Origin: Candidatus Eisenbergiella stercoravium
GTDB lineage: Bacteria; Bacillota; Clostridia; Lachnospirales; Lachnospiraceae
Assembly: GCA_019113175.1 (NCBI GenBank)
Contig: DXHY01000044.1
Span: 18,015-82,014, forward strand
Direction: 5' to 3'
Length of the DNA stretch: 64,000 nucleotides
Position numbers and translations under genes: made by a program
Shown: piece by piece, positions 33,839 through 41,621 of the stretch
Position numbering within the stretch: the first letter of the stretch is position 1
Layout of the letters: each line of letters opens with the position of its first letter
The notes under the pieces: model-generated
Told to the model about the DNA's origin: nothing
What the model saw: only the letters and a program-made list of their open reading frames with translations
The model's database searches: none

Positions 33839-35137
33839 ATGAAAAGGCACCGAAGGAAAGAGAAGAAAGGCGCGTATCGAATGGCCGCAGTGCTGGCTGT
33901 ATTCTGTATGCTTGGAAATGGCGCCCGGCTGCTGGGAGCGCCTGCATCTGATGGAGAACGGCTGACAGCCGGAGTCGGACAGATTCTGGATTCTGTACCG
34001 GAAGAGGATCAGGAGGAAGAAGAATCCGGGGAGCGGATGGATGATAAACGTCTTCAGGATGGAATGGCCGGAGAGGCTGAGGCTGAGAACGCGGCGGGTA
34101 TCAATGGGAAAGAGACCGGAGAGAAAATGGCCGGAGAAGAACCGGAGGATTCACAGACGGAAGCTGTTTCGAAAAGTGCAGATGAGCCTGGAACAGAGGT
34201 GGAAAGCGCTTTTGAAGAGCAGCTTGTGATGACGGCCGTGACGGATGTGTTGAATGTCCGCAGTGAGCCCTCTGAGGATGCGGAGCGGGTGGGGTATCTT
34301 TATGCAGACTGCGGAGGAACCATCCTGGAGAGGCGGAATGGCTGGACAAAGCTGGAATCAGGAGAACTGGTCGGCTGGGCGAAGGATGAGTATCTGCTGT
34401 TCGGTGAGAAGGCAGTGGAGGAGCTGGAGGATGTGGGAAGGCTTGTCGCCCATGTGACGGGAGAGACGCTGCGCATTCGGAAGGAACCATCCATGGAAGC
34501 TCAGGTATATGATCTGGCTGCTCAGGGAGATGCCCTCGAGGTGGTAAACAAGGCACAGCTTCATTATAGTGATGGAATTGAACTGGATGCGGAATGGGCT
34601 GCTGTGGATTATGAGGGCCAGACCGGCTATGTGTCTGCTGAATATATAGAAATTGATTTTGAATATGATCATGGGGAAACCCTGGAGGAAATTGCGGCAA
34701 GGCAGCAGATTGAGAAAAAGGAGATGACTCAGGGGGCTTCTGCGGACAAAAAAATGCAGTCCTCTCCGGACCGTCAGAATGCGGGGGGAATTCCGGAGGG
34801 AACCGGCGATGCAACTTTGCTGGCCGCGCTGATTCAGTGTGAGGCGGGAAGTGAAAGCTATGAAGGCCAGCTTGCGGTGGGGGCTGTTGTTGTGAACAGG
34901 GTGAAAAGCGCTTCGTATCCGAATACGGTATCGGATGTGATTTTCGCATCCGGACAATTTACTCCGGCGGGAAGCGGAAAGGTGGCCCGCGTGATTGAAA
35001 ATGGAACTATTTCCTCCAGCTGCATGCAGGCGGCCCGGGAGGCGCTTTCCGGAGTGACTAATGTGGGAAGTGCCACCCATTTCCGAAGAGCGGGAGGTCG
35101 TGATGGTATTGTGATTGGAAACCATGTATTCTGGTAA
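33839..35137 (+). CDS. SleB-like cell-wall hydrolase with two SH3b domains
   Basis: This 432-residue envelope protein has a basic start and a membrane segment (about residues 15-35), then an acidic Glu-rich stretch. Two bacterial SH3 repeats follow (LNVRSEPSEDAERVGYLY, and LRIRKEPSMEAQVYDLAA), then a linker and the C-terminal Hydrolase_2 domain (ALIQCEAGSESYEGQLAVG to HVFW). SH3b domains bind the wall and position the lytic domain. ATG 33839 follows GGGGAAAGG. The catalytic domain closely resembles that of the 31432 gene, suggesting duplication followed by domain gain or loss. Confidence 0.9.
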   Translation: MKRHRRKEKKGAYRMAAVLAVFCMLGNGARLLGAPASDGERLTAGVGQILDSVPEEDQEEEESGERMDDKRLQDGMAGEAEAENAAGINGKETGEKMAGEEPEDSQTEAVSKSADEPGTEVESAFEEQLVMTAVTDVLNVRSEPSEDAERVGYLYADCGGTILERRNGWTKLESGELVGWAKDEYLLFGEKAVEELEDVGRLVAHVTGETLRIRKEPSMEAQVYDLAAQGDALEVVNKAQLHYSDGIELDAEWAAVDYEGQTGYVSAEYIEIDFEYDHGETLEEIAARQQIEKKEMTQGASADKKMQSSPDRQNAGGIPEGTGDATLLAALIQCEAGSESYEGQLAVGAVVVNRVKSASYPNTVSDVIFASGQFTPAGSGKVARVIENGTISSSCMQAAREALSGVTNVGSATHFRRAGGRDGIVIGNHVFW

Positions 35138-35154
35138 TTGCAAAGAGCCAGAGA

Positions 35155-35180
35155 GGGAGCGCGAGTGCGCTCCCATTTTT
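35155..35180 (+). terminator. Terminator after the SH3-hydrolase gene
   Basis: GGGAGCGC-gagt-GCGCTCCC is followed by ATTTTTG. Confidence 0.85.
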
Positions 35181-35200
35181 GATTCCGAGGCAGCTTTTCA

Positions 35201-36034
35201 TCATAAGTCAGGCGCCGTGGCCTGTTTCATTACATATTCTCCGGCATGATGTCCGGCATCCTCTCCCACCAGATTATAAGCATGCTGATAGTAGTGAAAC
35301 GCATCCTTCATGAGCCCCTTTCCCAGCATGTCGGAAAAAAGCCGGGAAACCATGGTGACCTGCGGGCAGGTATCGGCAAGGTGATCCTGCGCCCGCTGAA
35401 TGGGAGCGTAATCGGGGGTCGGTAAGCCTGGGGTGGCAGCCGCATTGTAATAACCGATCCGGATCAGGAAAAGATGCTCGATGCCTTCGGAGAGAAGGGC
35501 TTCCAGCATCCGCAGAAAATCCTCCTTATAGACCGAAGGGGAGGTGCCCAGATCGCCGTCGGTTTCTCCCTGACACCAGAGGACGAAGCGGTGCCGGATG
35601 GGAATGCGGTTGTCCGCCAGATATTTCTCGGCTGTCCGCAGGCGCAGGAGCGCATCATCAAGGAAGGGGGAGCCGGGCTGCCATTCCCGGATGGCAGAGC
35701 CGCCTTTGGAAGCGGAGACGCCGATGACGGACGTATGGGTCTCTTCGAAATAGGCGTTGATGAAGGCGGAGACCATGGAACCGGTCTTCATACCCGGCTC
35801 AAAAATGCCTTCCGGCCGATTTTCCAGTGCGCCGAAGGGCTCCTCTGCCGGATGCAGACGGTTCGGATCGCTGACCGCCCGGAATTCCCAACCGGCGCCC
35901 GGAAGGCAGACAGGAGCGCTCTGCGGAAAACGGGAACATGTGATGCCGCGTCCGGCCATGTTGGACTGTCCCATGAAAAGGAACAGATCCGCCGGACCGG
36001 CAGGGCGGGAAGGATAAGTGAATTGTTCTGTCAT
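35201..36034 (-). CDS. SASA-family carbohydrate O-acetylesterase
   Basis: The 277-residue protein has FLFMGQSNMAGRG near residue 18, holding the nucleophile Ser, VLWCQGETDGD with the oxyanion-hole residues, and a late DAFHYYQ His. This matches the sialate O-acetylesterase-like SGNH group, which removes acetyl groups from sialic acid, xylan or other sugars. No signal peptide is seen, so it is likely cytoplasmic. ATG 36034 follows CAGGGAGAAAATA; a short in-frame extension to 36055 has no ribosome site. It is divergent from the deacetylase gene, hence possibly co-regulated. Confidence 0.85.
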   Translation of the reverse strand: MTEQFTYPSRPAGPADLFLFMGQSNMAGRGITCSRFPQSAPVCLPGAGWEFRAVSDPNRLHPAEEPFGALENRPEGIFEPGMKTGSMVSAFINAYFEETHTSVIGVSASKGGSAIREWQPGSPFLDDALLRLRTAEKYLADNRIPIRHRFVLWCQGETDGDLGTSPSVYKEDFLRMLEALLSEGIEHLFLIRIGYYNAAATPGLPTPDYAPIQRAQDHLADTCPQVTMVSRLFSDMLGKGLMKDAFHYYQHAYNLVGEDAGHHAGEYVMKQATAPDL

Positions 36035-36265
36035 TATTTTCTCCCTGTCTTGCAATATTTTTCAATTCTGTATAAAATGAAAATGAAAGCACTTACATAG
36101 CACCTGCCAACAGTATAGTTTTTTCCGGACGAAATGGCAAGACTTTTTGAAAAAAGGCCTGCTGACATGGAAAAAGCAGGATGGCAGAATGAGGCAGCAG
36201 ACCGAAACGCCGGATTGGCGGGAGAAGAGACACAGAGAAGCTTCAGAAGCAGCAGGGAGGTAATT

Positions 36266-37060
36266 ATGGACATTCGATTCAATCTGTTTCCCGGAGGACG
36301 GGACAAGGCGCTCACCATGAGCTATGACGACGGAAGAGTGGCTGACCGAAGACTGGTCGGTATTTTCAACGCACACGGGATCAGGGGAACGTTTCATTTG
36401 AACAGCGGAAAGCTGGACACGCCGGACTATATCTCGGCACAGGAGGTAAAGGAGCTGTATCAGGGACATGAGGTTGCTGCGCATACCTGCACCCATCCGT
36501 TTCTGGGACAGCTGCCGGAGAGGATGCAGATACAGGAGGTTCTGGAGGACAGGGCGGCACTGGAGCAGCTTGTGGGGTATCCGGTGACGGGCATGTCCTG
36601 GCCTTATGGTTCCTGCAGCGACGATGTGATCCGTGTGGCGCGCACCTGCGGTATCTCTTATGGCAGGACGGTCAGAAGTACAGGGGGATTTGACATTCCT
36701 TCGGATTTCATGCGCTGGGATCCGACGGCCCATCACGGAGAAGAACTGGACCGTCTCTGGGAGCGTTTCCAGGATGCGCACAGGAACGATATGAGGCTCT
36801 TCTACATCTGGGGACACAGCTATGAATTTGATCTGGACCACAGCTGGGAACGGATGGAAGCTTTTTGTGAGAAGGCCGGAGGACATGCCGATGTCTGGTA
36901 TGCGACGAATGGAGAGATCAGGGCTTATCTGGACGCGCTTCATGGTCTTACCGTCGGTGCCCGGATGGATATGATCCATAATGGTTCCGCACTCGATGTA
37001 TGGGTGAGCGTAAACGGCAGATCGGTGCGTATCGGAGCGGGAGAGTCCTGGAGAGCCTGA
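36266..37060 (+). CDS. Polysaccharide deacetylase family protein
   Basis: The 264-residue protein has the NodB-type motifs: ALTMSYDDGRVADRR with metal and catalytic Asp, and HEVAAHTCTHPFLGQL containing His-x3-His. It ends with a small beta domain (LDVWVSVNGRSVRIG). It has no signal sequence and could deacetylate an intracellular oligosaccharide. ATG 36266 follows GGGAGGTAATT; a longer in-frame segment from 36134 is low quality. The next gene (GH2) begins 107 bases downstream, and the two probably form an operon for breakdown of an acetylated glycan. Confidence 0.85.
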   Translation: MDIRFNLFPGGRDKALTMSYDDGRVADRRLVGIFNAHGIRGTFHLNSGKLDTPDYISAQEVKELYQGHEVAAHTCTHPFLGQLPERMQIQEVLEDRAALEQLVGYPVTGMSWPYGSCSDDVIRVARTCGISYGRTVRSTGGFDIPSDFMRWDPTAHHGEELDRLWERFQDAHRNDMRLFYIWGHSYEFDLDHSWERMEAFCEKAGGHADVWYATNGEIRAYLDALHGLTVGARMDMIHNGSALDVWVSVNGRSVRIGAGESWRA

Positions 37061-37167
37061 TCCATGAAAAGTGATGGAAGCTGACACATGAAAAGCAGAA
37101 TGGCAGGGCAGGATGGCAGGCCGGAAAACGCCGATGGATTTTCATCAAAGAAGGGAAGGACAGGGAA

Positions 37168-38856
37168 ATGATTCGTTTATTTGATCAGCACGAAATCAGG
37201 AAAGAGAAAGAACTGAACGGAATGTGGGATTTTGTCAGGGAGGATAACGGGAAAGCATACCGGCTTCCTGTGCCGGGCTGCTGGGAGCAGCATCCGGACA
37301 TGCTCACTTACAGAGGGCAGGGAACCTACCGGACGAAGGTGAAGGTGGAGCGGGATACCTGTCTGCGGCTGGAATTCAAGGGGGTCAGCCACACGGCGCG
37401 GGTTTTCTTTGACGGAAAAGAGGCCACGGAGCATTACAATGCGTATACGCCTTTTTCGGCGGTTATTCCGGGAGTGAAGGCAGGAGAGCATGAGATCACC
37501 GTATGGGTGGACAACAGCTTTGGAGAGCATTCTGCTCTGCACATTCCCAACGATTATTATACCTATGGCGGAATTACCCGCGGGGTGCGCGTGCAGGAGA
37601 TTTCGGAGGTTTATGTGGAGCGCGTTCATTTTACTCCGGAATGCAGAGACGGCATCTGGTCCGGAAAAACGGAGGTGGTCATCCGGAATGCGGGCAGCAC
37701 AAAAGCCTCCTTCCGGATCAGCGGAGCGCTGGGCGGAACGTTTGCCGGAACACACGGCGAAAATACGTTGGAAGAGATGACCGGAGAGGTGGAGCCGGGC
37801 GGAGAGACGATTCTGACCGGACAGCAGAGCTTTGACGGCATAACCCCCTGGACGCCCGGAGAGCCGGCGCTGTATCTTCTGAAGGTAAGGCTTTCTGTGG
37901 ACGGCGAGGTGATCGATGATCTGATCGAGCGGGTGGGCTTCCGCACGGTGTCCGTACAGAACGGACATATCCTGCTCAACGGCAGCAGGATTTTCATGAA
38001 GGGCTTCAACCGGCATGAGGATCACGGCATGTGCGGCTGCGCGATCCCTCTGCAGCTCATGGTTCAGGATCTGGATCTGATGCGCGATATGGGTGCAAAT
38101 GCGGTTCGCACCTGCCATTACCCCAACGACGAGCTGTTTCTGGATCTCTGCGATGAAAGAGGGGTTCTGGTATGGGAGGAAAATCATGCCAGAGGCCTGG
38201 ACCTGGAGCATATGATGAATCCCAATTTTGACATCCAGTGCGAGAACTGCATCCGGGAGATGATTGAAAATCATTATAACCATCCCTCCATCGTGATCTG
38301 GGGAATCCTCAATGAATGCGCAAGCGAAACGGAGGAGGGCAGGAAAAAATATGCTGCCCAGTACGCGCAGATTGGCAGAATGGATCAGAGCCGTCCCACA
38401 ACCTCCGCCACCTGCAGGCATTTCACGGACATCTGTCTGGATCTGCCGGACGTGGTTTCCTTTAACATGTATTCCGGCTGGTATCAGGATGTGGAAGTCA
38501 AAGAACGCCACGAACAGGAGATGGACTGGATCGCGTCCGCCGGAGGGGCGGGAAAGCCCGTTATCGTCAGCGAGTTCGGCGCGGCGGCCATGTACGGCTA
38601 TAGAGACCGCGGCCGCTGTAAATGGAGCGAGGAACGGCAGGCGGACATTATCCGGGAGAATCTTGAGGTGTATCAGAAGGATTCCCGCCTTTCCGGCGTA
38701 TTTCTCTGGCAGTTCGCGGACTGCCGCGTGACGGAGGAGGGAGGCTGGTTTTCCACCCGTGCCCGCAGCCACAACAACAAGGGCGTGGTGGATGAATACA
38801 GAAGGCCCAAGCTTGCCTATGATACGGTAAGGGAGTTTTATGAGAACTGGGACTGA
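37168..38856 (+). CDS. Glycoside hydrolase family 2, probable beta-glucuronidase
   Basis: The 562-residue enzyme has an N-terminal sugar-binding beta domain (GTYRTKVKVE, then ITVWVDNSFGEHS), an immunoglobulin-like domain and a TIM barrel. The acid/base Glu lies in GILNECASE and the nucleophile in VSEFGAAAMYG. Near the C-terminus HNNKGVVDEYRRPK carries an Asn-x-Lys pair in the position used by beta-glucuronidases to hold the substrate carboxylate, so a glucuronide or galacturonide substrate is likely. It could instead be a beta-galactosidase. ATG 37168 follows GAAGGGAAGGACAGGGAA. No signal peptide is seen. Confidence 0.85.
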   Translation: MIRLFDQHEIRKEKELNGMWDFVREDNGKAYRLPVPGCWEQHPDMLTYRGQGTYRTKVKVERDTCLRLEFKGVSHTARVFFDGKEATEHYNAYTPFSAVIPGVKAGEHEITVWVDNSFGEHSALHIPNDYYTYGGITRGVRVQEISEVYVERVHFTPECRDGIWSGKTEVVIRNAGSTKASFRISGALGGTFAGTHGENTLEEMTGEVEPGGETILTGQQSFDGITPWTPGEPALYLLKVRLSVDGEVIDDLIERVGFRTVSVQNGHILLNGSRIFMKGFNRHEDHGMCGCAIPLQLMVQDLDLMRDMGANAVRTCHYPNDELFLDLCDERGVLVWEENHARGLDLEHMMNPNFDIQCENCIREMIENHYNHPSIVIWGILNECASETEEGRKKYAAQYAQIGRMDQSRPTTSATCRHFTDICLDLPDVVSFNMYSGWYQDVEVKERHEQEMDWIASAGGAGKPVIVSEFGAAAMYGYRDRGRCKWSEERQADIIRENLEVYQKDSRLSGVFLWQFADCRVTEEGGWFSTRARSHNNKGVVDEYRRPKLAYDTVREFYENWD

Positions 38857-38877
38857 TGCTCCGGAAGGGAGAAAAGA

Positions 38878-39345
38878 GTGAAAAATTTAAAATATCTGAG
38901 CGTGATCGCCGCCATCTTCACAGGGGAATACTTTCTGAAAAACCGGATGGAAAAAGAACTGGAACCGGGAAAAAACAGAGAAATCCTGAAAGGGCGCATC
39001 CTGCTTCGCAAATACCACAATGAAGGCGCCTGTCTGAATCTGGGAGAAAAAAAGACGAAGGCGGTGGCGGCCGTCTCTCTGCTTCTTACGTCAGCGCTGT
39101 CGCTGGTATTTTTGTTCACCCTGACAAAGCACGGCTGCGCCGCCCTGAAAACCGGGCTTTCCCTGTTGCTTGGCGGCGCATGGAGCAATACCTATGACCG
39201 CCTGAAAAGGAAATATGTGGTGGATTATTTCAGCCTTAACGTGAAATGGAAGCCCCTGAGGCAGATCATTTTTAACCTTTCCGATTTCTGTATCCTGATC
39301 GGCGCACTGATCGTGGCGTTTAAAGGGGACAGCATCGCGGACTGA
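38878..39345 (+). CDS. Signal peptidase II (LspA)-like protein
   Basis: The 155-residue membrane protein has four hydrophobic segments and the lipoprotein signal peptidase motifs: YHNEGACLN, GGAWSNTYDRLKRKYVVDYF with the first catalytic Asp, and FNLSDFCILIGAL with the second. LspA cleaves the signal from lipidated prolipoproteins at the outer face of the membrane. The sequence departs from typical LspA (Ser for Gly before Asn, no GAAFG), so it may be a secondary paralogue. The start is GTG 38878 after GGGAGAAAAGA, 21 bases after the GH2 stop, so it is likely in that operon. Confidence 0.8.
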   Translation: MKNLKYLSVIAAIFTGEYFLKNRMEKELEPGKNREILKGRILLRKYHNEGACLNLGEKKTKAVAAVSLLLTSALSLVFLFTLTKHGCAALKTGLSLLLGGAWSNTYDRLKRKYVVDYFSLNVKWKPLRQIIFNLSDFCILIGALIVAFKGDSIAD

Positions 39346-39357
39346 TCTGCCTGAACC

Positions 39358-39400
39358 GGCGGCGGAGTTCCGGTTTGCCCGAAGGTCCGCCGCCAGATTT
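39358..39400 (+). terminator. Hairpin after the LspA-like gene
   Basis: GGCGGCGGA pairs with TCCGCCGCC, followed by AGATTTTAC; a weak T run makes termination probable rather than certain. Confidence 0.55.
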
Positions 39401-39592
39401 TACATGAAAATTACACCGGACTGCTATCGGTTCCCGGAAATATGGGTACAATAAAAGCAAAAGGGTATCCGGAAGGGACTGCCTTTTGCCCAGGAAATCC
39501 GGCTGGCAGCCGCCATGCCTGCATGAGCGGCGAAAAGAAAGGCCGGAAGCATTTTCAGCCTTCCCTCCCGGGATACGGAAACGGGAGTTTTT

Positions 39593-39832
39593 ATGTATCA
39601 GATCAGCGGAAAAATCGGAAATCGGACATCGGAAACAGCAGGGCCTGACGCATCGTTCTACAGAACCGCGGCGGTCTGTCTTGCCGTTTACCTCATTCTT
39701 GCCCTCGCCGGAGTGTGCGCCGTTGCCGCCGAGCGGATGGGCTGGGAAACCCCTCCGGGAGAGTATTATGAGATGGAAACGGACATGACCGAGTTTGAAG
39801 GGCCGCTGGAGGAAATCGGCCTGATCAGATGA
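39593..39832 (+). CDS. Small single-pass membrane protein, unknown
   Basis: The 79-residue product is not recognised. It has one hydrophobic segment (about residues 25-46, AAVCLAVYLILALAGVCAVAA) followed by an acidic tail (MTEFEGPLEEIG). GGGAG lies seven bases before ATG 39593. Codon use resembles neighbouring genes, supporting expression. Its role, whether as a small regulator of a membrane complex or a non-functional remnant, cannot be judged from sequence. Confidence 0.45.
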   Translation: MYQISGKIGNRTSETAGPDASFYRTAAVCLAVYLILALAGVCAVAAERMGWETPPGEYYEMETDMTEFEGPLEEIGLIR

Positions 39833-39854
39833 GATTCGGCCGGTTTCCCTGCCG

Positions 39855-40589
39855 TCAGAAAGTCATCCTGCCGGAAAGGACGGCTGTACCGTCCGGCTTT
39901 ACGCCGGCTGCCAGCCAGGAATTGCCGTCCTCCTTCCGGTACATCCGGATTTCATCGTGATAAAAGCTCTGGGCCAGAAAATGCAGCTCGATTTCCTTCA
40001 GGCTGTTCTGCGCGTAAAATTCCGGAGAAAACACATTTTCCATCAGATTGACATATCTCAGGTTCGCCATGTGGCGGCTTTTATCCAGATCGGAATACTG
40101 TACCGTATGGGAAAAGACATATTCCATTTCAGACGGCTCCGGTTTGATTCTGGAAAAGGGCTCCAGGTCAATTTTCTCTCCGGAGACTGCGTTCTCCGGC
40201 ATTTCAATATCGGACAGACGTCCGATTTTCTGTTCCTTCAGATGAAAGACGAAGCTTTCCAGCCTTCCCAGAGCGCAGACCTCCTGCCCGGCAGAAATTC
40301 TCAGATCCTGCCAGATTCTCATTTTATCCTGTTTCTCGATCCAGGTTTCCAGATGAAGCGGCCCGGAATAATCCACCCTTTTGAAAACCCGCATTTTATA
40401 TTTGGTATAGATCCACGCGGCCCCGTAATTTTCCGGAAGAGAATCGTTCCCCTTTCCCATATGGTAGAGATGCTCGGTTGACATATCCTGAAAATAATAC
40501 AGATAGGCGCGCATGCCTATAAGACCCTCCGCGTCCGAATCGCGGAACATGGGTGAATAATCCTTTTCAAATCTTAACAGCTGTTCCAT
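39855..40589 (-). CDS. Acyl-ACP thioesterase (FatA family)
   Basis: The 244-residue protein shows two hot-dog repeats typical of bacterial acyl-ACP thioesterases. The first starts FRDSDAEGLIGMRAYLYYFQDMSTEHL and the second YSDLDKSRHMANLRYVNLMEN, with the catalytic Asn/His pattern in the second. Such enzymes release free fatty acids from acyl-ACP and so set membrane or exported fatty-acid supply. ATG 40589 follows AAGGAGAAAAA in a hairpin module like those before galE and proC. The gene converges on the small membrane protein gene and is divergent from the two-component system. Confidence 0.85.
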   Translation of the reverse strand: MEQLLRFEKDYSPMFRDSDAEGLIGMRAYLYYFQDMSTEHLYHMGKGNDSLPENYGAAWIYTKYKMRVFKRVDYSGPLHLETWIEKQDKMRIWQDLRISAGQEVCALGRLESFVFHLKEQKIGRLSDIEMPENAVSGEKIDLEPFSRIKPEPSEMEYVFSHTVQYSDLDKSRHMANLRYVNLMENVFSPEFYAQNSLKEIELHFLAQSFYHDEIRMYRKEDGNSWLAAGVKPDGTAVLSGRMTF

Positions 40590-40594
40590 TTTTT

Positions 40595-40665
40595 CTCCTT
40601 CCGCCGCTGATAAGCGGCATTGAAAGCATGAAAGAACGACGCGGGCCGTTCCCCGGACTCTAAAT
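40595..40665 (-). repeat. Hairpin-ribosome-site module upstream of the thioesterase gene
   Basis: On the minus strand GAACGG...CGTTC, then TTTCATG, then ATGCCGC-TTATCA-GCGGC and GGAAGGAGA stand in the same order as the last part of the galE and DUF89 modules. This is the only copy seen on the minus strand. Confidence 0.65.
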
Positions 40666-40922
40666 AAAAAGAATATATCACGGTACGATTTCGCCGTCAA
40701 CGCTTCCCGTATCCTGCCGTCTGAGGTAAAATAGGTTGTTGCTGCTGTTTGTCAGAAAGCCGATGACAGCAGAGGAGGAACGCTTCCTCCCTGCAGTTGT
40801 AAGAAAACCGTAAGAATTTGATGCGCCGATCTGTAAGAGAAGGGGAGTAAGCTGTACCCGTAAAGCGGAAAACTGGAGAGAAAAGCGGCTTGTGTGGAAA
40901 ATAAGCCTGAAAAGAGGATGAT

Positions 40923-41621
40923 ATGAACGAATGTGTGCTTGTCGTGGATGACGACAGAGAGATTGTGAAGGCGATCGCCATTTTGCTGGAAAAGGAGGGA
41001 TATCAGGTATGCAGGGCGTATGACGGGCTGCAGGCGCTGGATATTTTGATGAGCCGCGAGGTGCATCTGATCCTGATGGATATCATGATGCCGAAGCTGG
41101 ACGGGCTTTCCGCACTGATGAAAATCAGGGAACAGAAGAACCTTCCCGTGATTGTTCTCAGCGCCAAGGGAGAGGAAACGGATAAGATCCTCGGCCTGTC
41201 CATGGGAGCGGACGACTATATTGCCAAGCCCTATCTGCCTCAGGAACTGGTGGCGCGGGTCAGAAGTCATCTGCGCAGGTATATGAGCCTGGGAAGCATT
41301 CACGAGCAGGCGCGGGAAGGCAGGCTGGAAAACGGAAGGCTGTCCTACAGCAGGCAGGAAAAGACTCTGTATGTGGATGGTGAGCCGGTGAAGCTGACGG
41401 CCACGGAAACAAAAATCATGGAGCTGTTCATGGAAAATCCGGGCCGGGTCTTTCCCGCAGAAGAGATTTACAGCCGCGTCTGGGGAGAGGAGGCCTTTTC
41501 TCCGGAAAATACGGTGATGGTGCACATTCGTCGCATCCGGGAAAAAATTGAGATCAACTCCAGGGAACCAGAATATATAAAGGTGGTGTGGGGAATTGGA
41601 TACAAAATGGAAAAGAAGTAA
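40923..41621 (+). CDS. OmpR-family response regulator
   Basis: The 232-residue protein has a receiver domain (VVDDDREIVKAI near residue 8, the phospho-acceptor Asp in LILMDIMMPKLDG near 52, Lys in YIAKPY) and a C-terminal winged-helix DNA-binding domain (TATETKIMELFMENPGRVF to IRRIREKIEINS). Its layout resembles VanR and other regulators that answer cell-envelope stress. ATG 40923 follows GAGGATGAT. It overlaps the histidine kinase gene by 26 bases, giving a coupled two-component operon. Confidence 0.93.
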   Translation: MNECVLVVDDDREIVKAIAILLEKEGYQVCRAYDGLQALDILMSREVHLILMDIMMPKLDGLSALMKIREQKNLPVIVLSAKGEETDKILGLSMGADDYIAKPYLPQELVARVRSHLRRYMSLGSIHEQAREGRLENGRLSYSRQEKTLYVDGEPVKLTATETKIMELFMENPGRVFPAEEIYSRVWGEEAFSPENTVMVHIRRIREKIEINSREPEYIKVVWGIGYKMEKK

